14,076 nt of DNA from CAZASK01 sp964487845 (lineage in GTDB: Bacteria; Chlamydiota; Chlamydiia; Chlamydiales; FEN-1388): positions 1 to 14,076 of the forward strand of contig CAZASK010000035.1 of NCBI GenBank assembly GCA_964487845.1, read 5' to 3'. Position 1 is the stretch's first letter. Each line of letters opens with the position of its first letter. This document shows positions 7,759 to 14,076 of the stretch, piece by piece. The notes beneath the pieces were generated by a model. It ran no database searches. It saw only the letters and a list, made by a program, of their open reading frames with translations, and was not told where the DNA came from. Made by a program: the position numbers and the translations under genes.

Positions 7759-9122
7759 TCTTCCCTACATTGCTCGATAGTGTGTTCGATGATGGCAGCT
7801 ATTTTTTCGATGTCAGAGTCTCTGATGAGAGCAGGAGGCACTAAAAAGCGCACTCGCACTGGGTGAGAGCCCGCTACGAAGGCGATAACGCCATTGTCAT
7901 AGAGCTTATGCACAAACGCTGCTGTCTTTTTTGCATCTCCTCCAGCTGTGGTGAATGCGATCATGGAGCCAATGCCATACGGGCCTTCACACATTCCTGG
8001 ATGTCGTTTATTTATCTTTTCTAGAGCTTTTTTAAATGAGTAGTGTAAAGCGTTTATTTTTCCGTCGTCACCAAAAAAGTTATGTGTTGCGGCATACTCA
8101 AGAGTAAAGAGCGCGGCTCTTATAGCACTTGTGGATGCGGTAAACGTTTGACTGAGGAGTCCTGGCTTGGGATTCATGGCCTTTGTCCACAATGTCGCAG
8201 CCACTTGTGATACTTTGCCTATGGTCACAACGTCTGTGTAAGCTTGCATTTCGTAGTAGTGGAAGGCAAAAAGTGAGGGGGTGCGTGCAAACGTCTGCAC
8301 TTCATCGACGAAGATGGCGATGTCATGCTCTTTACAAATTGTGGCAAGCTCTTGGAAAAATTGCTTATTGCCAACGTAGAATCCATTTTCTCCTTGTACA
8401 GGCTCTATGCAGAGAGCTGCATGCTCTTGAGGGTAGCGATGAAGGTGTGTAAGAAGCGCCTTTTTTGCCCTTGCAATGCTGCCTTCATGATCTAAGGAGT
8501 CATAAAATGGCAGATAGTCTACAGAGATGACTGAAGGTAGTCCTACACGGAATGCAGGCTTGTCGGTGATGTTTGCTAAAAGAAGCGATCTACCCATAAA
8601 ACAGCCAGTAAATGCAAGCAGGCGCTTTCGAGGGAATTGCTTTTGAAAGATGATTTTAAAGCCATTTTCGTTGGCCATGGCTCCAGAGGTTGCGAGCATG
8701 GCGTGGTCCATATGTGAGGCGTGTATGAGCTGTTGGAGGAGTGTGTGTGAGTCTTCATTTTGTTCTAGGTTTCCTTGCATGACTACATCTTGTACCGCGG
8801 AGTCGATTAACGCTTCTGTCAGTTCTTCAAAATTGTGGCCAAAATAGTGGGTGCCGATGCCTGAGATGAGGTCATATTTTGTGCTGCCGTCGGCGAGTTC
8901 TACGATGAGGCCATTACCTAGGCCGCTGCCAAGGTAGGGGTAGTAGAGATGATTGCCTCGTAGAGCACCCATCGAGTCTATAAGAGAAGAGTAGGTAGAA
9001 GAGTCTTGATGATGGCAACCTTGAAGTTTTTGCTTTGCATCACGCATAGCCTCTAAAATTTTCTGTTTTCCTTCCTTGTAGCGGCTATCTTCAAGAAGAG
9101 TTTTGGCAGCTGTTTTTTTCAT
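7755..9122 (-). CDS. astC: Class III PLP aminotransferase in the astC position (succinylornithine transaminase)
   Basis: By position this enzyme should convert N-succinylornithine and 2-oxoglutarate to succinylglutamate semialdehyde and glutamate. It is a fold-type I, class III aminotransferase: a PLP-phosphate segment near ATSGAMANENG (144-154), IEPVQGENG (239-247), the cofactor-binding D273 and Q276 in FVDEVQTFAR, and the Schiff-base lysine K303 in TIGKVSQVA. At 455 residues it is about 50 longer than E. coli AstC, with an extra N-terminal region of roughly 60 residues. The phosphate loop reads SGAMANE, where AstC/ArgD proteins have SGAEANE. It therefore belongs to a divergent branch and may have replaced a classical AstC. 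The symbol rests on operon position and class, not on close similarity. ATG 9122 has GGGAAG just upstream. The stop overlaps the astA start. Confidence 0.82.
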   Translation of the reverse strand: MKKTAAKTLLEDSRYKEGKQKILEAMRDAKQKLQGCHHQDSSTYSSLIDSMGALRGNHLYYPYLGSGLGNGLIVELADGSTKYDLISGIGTHYFGHNFEELTEALIDSAVQDVVMQGNLEQNEDSHTLLQQLIHASHMDHAMLATSGAMANENGFKIIFQKQFPRKRLLAFTGCFMGRSLLLANITDKPAFRVGLPSVISVDYLPFYDSLDHEGSIARAKKALLTHLHRYPQEHAALCIEPVQGENGFYVGNKQFFQELATICKEHDIAIFVDEVQTFARTPSLFAFHYYEMQAYTDVVTIGKVSQVAATLWTKAMNPKPGLLSQTFTASTSAIRAALFTLEYAATHNFFGDDGKINALHYSFKKALEKINKRHPGMCEGPYGIGSMIAFTTAGGDAKKTAAFVHKLYDNGVIAFVAGSHPVRVRFLVPPALIRDSDIEKIAAIIEHTIEQCREE

Positions 9123-9178
9123 ATCTTCCCTGTCTCTATAGGGCCGATCTTACCTAGCGCGCCAACTGTCGGCAAGTA

Positions 9179-10384
9179 TTATGTTTGATGATGTAACCTC
9201 ATCATCAGAAGATAGGCAAGCTGAGCTCGTTCTACGATACTCGATATGTATACCATCTCCTGTTCAGTGTGCAGATTCATGCCGATAGGGCCTAAGGTGT
9301 CGAGGGTCGGGATTTTTGCCGCCGAGAAAATATTGGCATCAGAGACCCCGCGGCTGAGTCTTGTCTTCATGGGAATGTTGAGGCTTTCTGCGCATGCTTT
9401 GAGCTGAGAAAGCAGCCATGGGTCGATGTCGAGTGTAGGCGTTCGATAGGAGGCTTCGTGGATGTCGAAGCTTATGCCCTCTCTTGTTTTCTGTTTTTCA
9501 ACACAGGCATATACCTGTTTGCTCGCCTCTTCAAGTAGAGATGCCTCTGTGGCTCGTATGTTCATACGGCAGACGGCAAGGTCAGGGATGATGTTATATG
9601 CGCCTTTTGCGTGGAGAGCCCCTACGTTGAGTGTCACGAGCTGCTCGCCAGCTTCATTTCGAGGGCTTGAGTGATTGATTTTTTCAAGGTCTGCTATGCA
9701 AGCTGCCATGGCAAATAGCGCCGATCTGCCACTCATGAAATCGCGTCCTGCGTGGGCGCTTTTTCCCTTTGCGACTATCGTGAGATTTTGTGATCCTGCT
9801 CGTTTCGAGACGAAGGCGCCGTCAGGAAATGCGGGCTCGAAGACGAGGGCATAGTGTGCTTTTTTTGCAAGTTCGGTAAGTAAAAAACGCGATGATGGCG
9901 ATCCGATTTCTTCGTCGGGGTTGATGACAAAAGTCCAGCCAATGTGCGAAGGAGCGCTTTTTTCCAAAGCTTCGAGGGCGAGGAGTGCTACGAGAAGGCC
10001 TCCTTTCATGTCGGCAACGCCTGGTCCTATGAGGTGATCTTCATCTTGAAATGACGTTTTTTGAAAGGGACTAGAAAGAGAAAAGACCGTGTCCATGTGG
10101 CCTGATAGAAGAAGCTGTGTCTGAGCCTCTGGTCTTTGTGTGGCAACAAGGGCAGGAGCCATGGCTGTTGGTATTTGAGATCCTGTGTCATCGATGTGAA
10201 CGTATGAGGGCAGAGGGACTTCTGTGATAGTGCAGCCATAGGAGGCGAGCTTTTGTGCGATAAGGGCGCGCTGTTTGGCAAGGCCTTCATGATTCTGTAC
10301 GTGCGTGTTGATACACGACCAAGCGATAAGCTCTTGTATAACGGCGTTTTGCTTTGCTTTCATCCACTGCAGTATGGTGTCCAT
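9179..10384 (-). CDS. M20-family metallohydrolase, candidate N-succinylglutamate desuccinylase
   Basis: A dizinc amidohydrolase of the carboxypeptidase G2/ArgE/DapE clan. Counted from ATG 10384 (401 residues), the metal and catalytic residues are H96 and D98 in SGHMDT, D125 in GVADMKGG, E158-E159 in PDEEIGS, E183 in VFEP and H372 in NLHTE. All are present, so an active enzyme is expected. The dimerisation (lid) domain lies at about 195-310, with KGKSAHAGRDF near its start. The known family chemistry is hydrolysis of N-acyl amino acids. Carboxypeptidase G2 releases glutamate from N-acyl glutamates and DapE removes succinyl groups, so N-succinylglutamate is a fitting substrate. It heads the AST operon, 56 bases before astC, and no M14-type AstE is present. 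An upstream GTG at 10444 would add 20 residues, but it lacks a ribosome site, whereas ATG 10384 has AGGA nine bases upstream. Another peptidase or deacylase role remains possible. Confidence 0.85.
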   Translation of the reverse strand: MDTILQWMKAKQNAVIQELIAWSCINTHVQNHEGLAKQRALIAQKLASYGCTITEVPLPSYVHIDDTGSQIPTAMAPALVATQRPEAQTQLLLSGHMDTVFSLSSPFQKTSFQDEDHLIGPGVADMKGGLLVALLALEALEKSAPSHIGWTFVINPDEEIGSPSSRFLLTELAKKAHYALVFEPAFPDGAFVSKRAGSQNLTIVAKGKSAHAGRDFMSGRSALFAMAACIADLEKINHSSPRNEAGEQLVTLNVGALHAKGAYNIIPDLAVCRMNIRATEASLLEEASKQVYACVEKQKTREGISFDIHEASYRTPTLDIDPWLLSQLKACAESLNIPMKTRLSRGVSDANIFSAAKIPTLDTLGPIGMNLHTEQEMVYISSIVERAQLAYLLMMRLHHQT

Positions 10385-10393
10385 ATCTTTTGA

Positions 10394-10397
10394 TCCT
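10394..10397 (-). promoter_or_regulatory. Ribosome binding site that fixes the start of the M20 gene
   Basis: AGGA on the minus strand lies nine bases before ATG 10384. The alternative in-frame GTG at 10444 is preceded by AT-rich sequence without purine runs, so ATG 10384 is preferred. Confidence 0.55.
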
Positions 10398-10432
10398 ACC
10401 CGATGGCGAGCTTTTTTTAAATAGGCCTCTTG

Positions 10433-10461
10433 TGTAAAAAACACTTAATTTTGTTTGGCAA
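10433..10461 (-). promoter_or_regulatory. Candidate promoter of the AST operon
   Basis: On the minus strand TTGCCA (10461-10456, five of six to consensus) is followed after 17 bases by TTTACA (10438-10433, weak). Transcription would begin near 10425 and give a leader of about 40 bases to ATG 10384, consistent with that start choice. The -35 element lies within a small inverted repeat that could be an operator. Confidence 0.35.
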
Positions 10462-10465
10462 CAAA
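10450..10465. promoter_or_regulatory. Inverted repeat in the divergent promoter region, possible operator
   Basis: TTTGTT and AACAAA are perfect inverted repeats around TGGC, centred between the divergent M20 and 72-residue genes. The centre contains TTGGCA on the plus strand and TTGCCA on the minus strand, so -35-like hexamers face both ways over the same bases. A regulator bound here could control both directions. The repeat is only 6+6 bp and may be chance in AT-rich DNA. I do not recognise an ArgR-type box. Confidence 0.3.
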
Positions 10466-10538
10466 TATTTCTTTCAGTAAGGTGGGGAAAATCAGTAGTT
10501 TGCCCTCAAATACAGCTTCTTTTGTAAAGGCGTAGTTG

Positions 10539-10757
10539 ATGAAGAGTGATGCGCATAAGTGTGTGAAGAAAATATTGAAAAAAGAGTTCAAAGGCTACGT
10601 TTTAGTGACGTGCAAACCACCCTCAAAAGATGGTCACATGCAAGTGGAGATGTCTTATGATGGGGATCCTGTACTTGCAGCGTACATGATGGAAGGTGCT
10701 CAAGAGTATCTTGCAGAAGAAGATGACAAAGAGCCTTTTTTGGAGTTGATGAAATAG
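10539..10757 (+). CDS. Small conserved-looking protein of unknown function (72 aa)
   Basis: The 72-residue protein has a basic N-terminal half (KCVKKILKKEFKGY) and a strongly acidic C-terminus (LAEEDDKEPFLELM), with a predicted order of helix, strand, strand, helix. The middle part, VEMSYDGDPVLAAYMMEG, reads like a compact alpha/beta domain. No signal peptide or membrane segment is present. ATG 10539 has AAAGG eight bases upstream; an overlapping TTG at 10536 could add one residue. It is the first gene of the plus-strand cluster and ends 25 bases before the nitroreductase gene, so the two are probably co-transcribed. I do not recognise the family and assign no function. Confidence 0.75.
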   Translation: MKSDAHKCVKKILKKEFKGYVLVTCKPPSKDGHMQVEMSYDGDPVLAAYMMEGAQEYLAEEDDKEPFLELMK

Positions 10758-10782
10758 AGCGAGCTTTTGGAAGCGAGTATGT

Positions 10783-11502
10783 ATGAGATCAGATGAGATG
10801 ACGCTCGAGAAATTTACTGCCTTTGTCAGAGGAAGAAGGGCCATTAGAAATTTCAAGCCAGATCCTGTGTCTGACGAGCTCCTCATGCAGCTTGTAGAGT
10901 GTGCGCGCTGGGCTCCTAGTGGATTCAACCTCCAGCCTACCCATTTTGTTATTGTCACAGACCCTGAGAAAAAGAAGAAGCTTTTGCGATCGTGCCTGTA
11001 TCAAAGGCAAGTCGTGGAGGCTCCCGCTCTTATCGTCTTCACAGGGGATAGAAAAGCATTTCAACACAATATGGAAGCTGTGATCGAGCAAGAAGAGGAG
11101 CAGGGGAATTTGACTTCTGCTTCAGAAGAACGCTTGCGTCGTTTTGCTCACCTCAACTTTGACCAGGGCTTTTTCGGGCTCACTTGGATCGCAAAGGCTT
11201 TTTTTGGGCCACTATTGCGCCTTTTTACACCTTTGCCACATCTTCCCGCAGTTCATAAGCGCTTTTGGCTGACGAAGCAGGTGATGCTATCTGTAATGAA
11301 CACCTTGCTTGCGGCAGAGGCAGCAGGGTTGTCCTGTTCTCCTATCGAGGGGTTTGATGAGTGGCGTGTCAAGTATCATCTCGGGATTCCCTATTCTCAT
11401 ATTGTGCCGATGATTGTCTGTGTGGGGTACTCGCTAGATCAAGAGGTCTCTTCCAAGACGCGCCTTCCGCTTGATGAAAAAGTGCATAGAGACGTGTGGT
11501 AG
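10783..11502 (+). CDS. Nitroreductase-family FMN-dependent oxidoreductase
   Basis: The 239-residue protein has the nitroreductase pattern. RGRRAIRNFKPDPVSDELL (16-34) and RWAPSGFNLQPTHFV (42-56) supply the phosphate- and isoalloxazine-contacting residues (R18, R19, R22, S46, N49). LLAAEAAGLSCSPIEGFDE (175-193) is the flavin-shielding helix and loop, and VCVGYSLDQ followed by RLPLDEKVHRDVW is the usual C-terminus. Such enzymes are FMN-containing dimers that use NAD(P)H to reduce nitro compounds, quinones, flavins or enones; the natural substrate is not predictable. Residues about 92-165 form a longer hydrophobic insertion (FFGLTWIAKAFFGPLLRLF) than in short family members and probably shape the substrate pocket or dimer cap. 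The chosen ATG has GGAAG nine bases upstream; ATG 10798 is an alternative five codons on. The serpin-domain gene starts 27 bases after its stop. Confidence 0.9.
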   Translation: MRSDEMTLEKFTAFVRGRRAIRNFKPDPVSDELLMQLVECARWAPSGFNLQPTHFVIVTDPEKKKKLLRSCLYQRQVVEAPALIVFTGDRKAFQHNMEAVIEQEEEQGNLTSASEERLRRFAHLNFDQGFFGLTWIAKAFFGPLLRLFTPLPHLPAVHKRFWLTKQVMLSVMNTLLAAEAAGLSCSPIEGFDEWRVKYHLGIPYSHIVPMIVCVGYSLDQEVSSKTRLPLDEKVHRDVW

Positions 11503-11529
11503 AAAATATTGTAACCTAATGAGGGTGTT

Positions 11530-13566
11530 ATGGTGATTCGTTTTAATAAAGAACACGATCAATTGGTTTTAGAACAAGCGGGCTTAAAAGTGAAGCCTTG
11601 CCGTGTTGTTGAAGGGAAAAAAGGGTTTGGTGCGGTGTTAAGTAAGGCAGCGGCTGCTCTTTCGAGAATTCCAGCCTTTCTCACTGGAAGATTGCTAAAA
11701 GACACTATTACAAACAAATACTATTATATCACAAAAAAGCGGCTCAGCGAATTTAAAAACTTGCAGCAGGTCTATTCTCTTAGAAATCAACCAACCCTGC
11801 TCAAGTTGATACGCGAGAAAGCAGCTTTTCCAGAAAGAGGATTGCTTCTGCTTAAAAGGGAAGTAGATAATCTAAAATCAGGGGCTTCTAACGATGTCGA
11901 CCAAATTGCGAAACTATTTGGAAAGTGCATAACAGGCGGATGGACCAAAAATAAAGATGCCTATGTAGCAATTCTTAATAAGCTAGCTGAGACAAACACG
12001 GCGCTCTTTACAAAGTGCTTAAACATATTGAAGGAATCTAGCAGTGAAAAAGAGAATCGTGTTCAAGAATATGCCAAAGATAAGAACTGTTTTGTAAAAG
12101 CTCTTGAGAAAGAAAAAGGAAAGAAGGATACCATAGAGGCCGGTTCTTCAATGGCCTTAAAAAACATGACAAAATGTGATGAACTTTTATATCTGGCGCA
12201 GGAACTGGATGTACATAAAGATAATTTTAACTCCATTAAAAAAGATTTTGTAGAGCTTTTAAATGATGATACAAATGACGACTGGGCGAAAGATTCACAA
12301 AAATATGAACCGATATTGAGGGCTTTACAAGGAAAAAATGATGAGATTTATGATAAGTGTCAACAAAAAGTGCTCATATTTAAGGATATACAGGTTGATT
12401 CAAACATCAGCAATCAAAGTCAGACAAATCCTCTCGAAAATGTTTCCGGCACAAGCGAAAAAGTGCAGGTAGAAGAGAAAGAACCAATCCTAACAACTCA
12501 GGTCGATGTCGTTCAACATCTTTTGAAGGACGAAGCAATCTCCAAACAAAAAAATCTCTGTTTTTCTCCAACGAGTATTTTTGTTCTTTATGCGATGATT
12601 GTTAATTTCTTGAAAACAGATTCTAATTCTGAAGATATAGAATTAGTAAAGCTTGCCGAGAATGCGAAAGCCCTCATCGACAAACTTTCTTTCGAAAAGA
12701 CAATTGATAATAGTAAAGTGGATACCGATGAACGAGAGATATTGGGCCTGCGAAAAAAAGATGAAAATTACATCACTCTTAATCAGGCGGGATTTGTCCT
12801 GGGGGATCAAGAAACAGGTAAGGATAAGTTTTTCAAAGAGAGCATGTTAGCAGATTTGTCATTTCATGAAGACAGTAAAAAATTACAGAAGGCAGTAATT
12901 CTATGGATGAAAAATGCTTTAAAGCAAGACAATATTTCTTCCCCGGTGAATGATTCCACACTGAAATATTTTTGTTCCGTTTTAACTGTTTCTCTTTCCT
13001 GGAGCCAGCCATTTGCAAATACACAATTAAGTACATTTACGTTTGGAGAAAGCGAGCAGACTCAAGTTCAAATGATGTTAGGGGGCACTTGCTTTTCAAA
13101 AGAAATACATATAAATGGTATCTCAGCTCGTGTAGTTAAAATACCTTATCTCGATCCAGGAGATCAATTATTTCGTCTCATCATCATGCCGAATGATATA
13201 AAGGATTGGCCCGCAATTAAGCAGTATTGTGAAGGTCAAAATTTCAAACAATCGGATTATACATTTGAAGAGAACTGTAAAATAGCTGTATGCCATCCAA
13301 AGACCAAAATAGAGAGCGAAATTTCTCTGAATGCTCTTTTTGGAAACCAAGTTGACTTAAACTGGCAATTTTCTCATAAAATTATCATAGAAGATGATAT
13401 GAGTGGAACAAAGGCTGTAGCTGTTTCTTCGGGATGTCAATCTAAAGGAATTGGTTCTGTAACGATAGATAAAAGCCATTATTTCTTCATTGTAAAAGAG
13501 GATAATATTGTTGTCCAAGGCTGTATTGATTCGAAAGAAGCATTTCCATCCAGTGACAATAAATGA
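11530..13566 (+). CDS. Two-part protein: N-terminal repeat region plus C-terminal serpin domain
   Basis: Of 678 residues, about 323-670 form a serpin. CFSPTSIFVLYAMI (344-357) matches the FSP-SI helix B signature. LNQAGFVLGDQ (417-427) and VILWMKNALKQDNI (456-469) match helix D/strand 2A and helix F. SLSWSQPF (488-495), VQMMLGG (513-519), VVKIPYL (535-541), RLIIMP (549-554) and the hinge HKIIIEDDMSGTKAVAV (616-632) follow in serpin order, closing with DKSHYFFIVKEDNIVVQGCI (647-666). The hinge has G626 at P15 and T627 at P14, with small or beta-branched residues after, so an inhibitory function is possible. The scissile bond is probably near K639-G640. Residues 1-320 are mostly helical with a repeat, then a polar linker (about 288-320). 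No signal peptide is present, so any action outside the cell would need another export route. GAGGG lies four bases before the ATG. Codon and base use are AT-richer than in the neighbours, which suggests transfer. Serpins are uncommon in bacteria. Confidence 0.88.
   Translation: MVIRFNKEHDQLVLEQAGLKVKPCRVVEGKKGFGAVLSKAAAALSRIPAFLTGRLLKDTITNKYYYITKKRLSEFKNLQQVYSLRNQPTLLKLIREKAAFPERGLLLLKREVDNLKSGASNDVDQIAKLFGKCITGGWTKNKDAYVAILNKLAETNTALFTKCLNILKESSSEKENRVQEYAKDKNCFVKALEKEKGKKDTIEAGSSMALKNMTKCDELLYLAQELDVHKDNFNSIKKDFVELLNDDTNDDWAKDSQKYEPILRALQGKNDEIYDKCQQKVLIFKDIQVDSNISNQSQTNPLENVSGTSEKVQVEEKEPILTTQVDVVQHLLKDEAISKQKNLCFSPTSIFVLYAMIVNFLKTDSNSEDIELVKLAENAKALIDKLSFEKTIDNSKVDTDEREILGLRKKDENYITLNQAGFVLGDQETGKDKFFKESMLADLSFHEDSKKLQKAVILWMKNALKQDNISSPVNDSTLKYFCSVLTVSLSWSQPFANTQLSTFTFGESEQTQVQMMLGGTCFSKEIHINGISARVVKIPYLDPGDQLFRLIIMPNDIKDWPAIKQYCEGQNFKQSDYTFEENCKIAVCHPKTKIESEISLNALFGNQVDLNWQFSHKIIIEDDMSGTKAVAVSSGCQSKGIGSVTIDKSHYFFIVKEDNIVVQGCIDSKEAFPSSDNK
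11842..12387 (+). repeat. Internal protein repeat in the N-terminal half of the serpin-domain gene
   Basis: Residues 105-170 and 219-284 align without gaps at an offset of 114. Shared positions include L105/L219, L106/L220, E111/E225, D113/D227, K116/K230, L129/L243, W138/W252, K140/K254, Y145/Y259, IL 148-149/262-263, L152/L266, N156/N270 and KC 162-163/276-277. A third, partial copy begins at Y181, with K183, K185, F188 and L192 in register with K140, K142, Y145 and L149. The common core is [WY]-x-K-[DN]-x3-[YF]-x2-[IA]-L. Similarity is at protein level only, so the duplication is old. I do not recognise the unit. Confidence 0.65.
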
Positions 13567-13569
13567 AAA

Positions 13570-14001
13570 ACCAAAAGTGACTGACAAATAGTCCAGAAAA
13601 GGATATCGTCTCGGCTAGCAAATTAAAAAAAACGTGGGGAATATCAATATGGGATGTTCCATAGGTTTGGATGGCATCGAATATTTCCGAATCATTGTTG
13701 TGTAAGGGTAGCCCGGGATGATCCAGAGCTTTTAGCAATCCATCACGATTTGTCGATTGTGGGCATTTCGATTGCCATTATTGCTAGAAGAGTCGGGCTT
13801 GCCTGATAGTCTGAATTTTGTGCGCTTCGGCGTGTTTTTGAGACGCGAAATCTCATCACGCAGCTCTTGTACAATAGCTTTTAGCTGTGAGATCTACTCT
13901 GTTTGCCTTTGAATGACCTTGGCTTGTTCTTGAATGAATAGGACAAGGGACTGAACCCATGAGGTGTTTTTTTGATTTTCAAAAATTTCTATCGATGGCA
14001 T
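13570..14001 (-). pseudogene. Decayed, internally deleted IS66-type transposase
   Basis: Minus-strand translation from ATG 14001 gives an N-terminus ending in the coiled-coil stretch FIQEQAKVIQRQTE. An in-frame TAG (13896-13894, codon 36) follows, then ISQLKAIVQELRDEISRLKN, typical of the leucine-zipper N-terminus of IS66 TnpC proteins. From about 13750 another frame reads NRDGLLKALDHPGLPLHNND then SE, which resembles the C-terminal catalytic-glutamate region of that family. Loss of one A near 13684 breaks it (SENIR would follow with one added A). Fragments resembling RDTF and ISFW motifs appear further left in shifted frames. The central catalytic part, a few hundred residues, is missing. 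The element is dead; its left end runs into the 3' end of the serpin-domain gene. Confidence 0.65.
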
Positions 14002-14076
14002 GTTGAAGCATGAAGGAATAGCTAGGGCGTGTCATCAATTAAATTGAAGTTAAAGCATAAATGTTGGAAAACATAG
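14002..14076. other. Upstream flank of the dead transposase, nothing further recognised
   Basis: This short stretch contains GGGCGTGTCATC (14025-14036), which resembles the terminal bases of some insertion sequences, and the 11-bp palindrome CAATTAAATTG (14036-14046). No matching inverted copy is visible at the other side of the remnant, which has been lost, so I cannot define the element ends. Confidence 0.3.

Noticed and set aside
9123..9178. Possible terminator or promoter between the M20 gene and astC
   Set aside because: The 56-base gap has only a short imperfect stem (GCCAAC/GTCGGC) with no T run, and no convincing promoter pair. The genes are better read as one transcription unit.
10385..10444. 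GTG start adding 20 residues to the M20 protein
   Set aside because: No ribosome binding site precedes it, and the added residues lie before the usual N-terminus of the family. It would also place the start upstream of the candidate promoter's start point.
10623..11091. Minus-strand frames opposite the 72-residue and nitroreductase genes
   Set aside because: They are antisense to well-supported coding sequence, have no ribosome sites and show no domain features.
13487..13738. 83-codon minus-strand frame as a novel gene overlapping the serpin end
   Set aside because: Its beginning matches the C-terminal region of IS66-type transposases, it starts at TTG without a ribosome site, and its remainder is out of frame. 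It is part of a transposase remnant.
1..14076. CRISPR arrays, tRNA or rRNA genes, riboswitches
   Set aside because: No regularly spaced repeats, no cloverleaf with CCA-adjacent acceptor and no conserved rRNA or riboswitch segment were seen on either strand by eye.

Overview
The window reads as an accessory region of a bacterial chromosome, of moderate GC with AT-richer edges. It has no phylogenetic marker. My best guess, held loosely, is a host-associated bacterium such as an environmental chlamydia or another amoeba-associated intracellular species. The grounds are a serpin-domain protein, an arginine-catabolic operon and decayed transposase debris.

Core of the window (about 10.44 kb down to 1.16 kb, minus strand): six genes in one transcription unit. 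In order of transcription they are an M20-family metallohydrolase, a class III aminotransferase in the astC position, astA, astD, astB, and a 939-residue FAD/Fe-S dehydrogenase. From astC onward every stop codon overlaps the next start (ATGA three times, then TAATG). The C-A-D-B order is that of the classical arginine succinyltransferase (AST) operon astCADBE, which degrades arginine to glutamate and succinate via N-succinylarginine, N-succinylornithine, succinylglutamate semialdehyde and succinylglutamate. No M14-type AstE is present. An M20 amidohydrolase sits at the head of the operon and is the obvious candidate for the last step. The flavin/Fe-S dehydrogenase at the tail resembles D-lactate and D-2-hydroxyglutarate dehydrogenases and could feed electrons from a linked 2-hydroxyacid to the respiratory chain.

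Left end (1-1155): the 3' end of an unknown plus-strand gene, a 57-bp degenerate copy of the 3' end of the FAD/Fe-S gene, a strong hairpin terminator, and a 218-residue exported protein of unknown function. The exported-protein gene lies between the two copies of the FAD/Fe-S gene end, so this interval may be an insertion.

Right side (10.5-13.57 kb, plus strand, divergent from the AST operon): a 72-residue unknown protein, a nitroreductase-family protein and a 678-residue two-part protein, tightly spaced. The last has an N-terminal helical region with an internal repeat and a complete serpin domain with a recognisable hinge and reactive-centre loop. Downstream is a decayed, internally deleted IS66-type transposase, which together with the AT-rich serpin gene suggests horizontally acquired DNA.

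The most notable items are the AST operon with a substituted final enzyme (and a divergent AstC) and the bacterial serpin fused to a novel repeat region.
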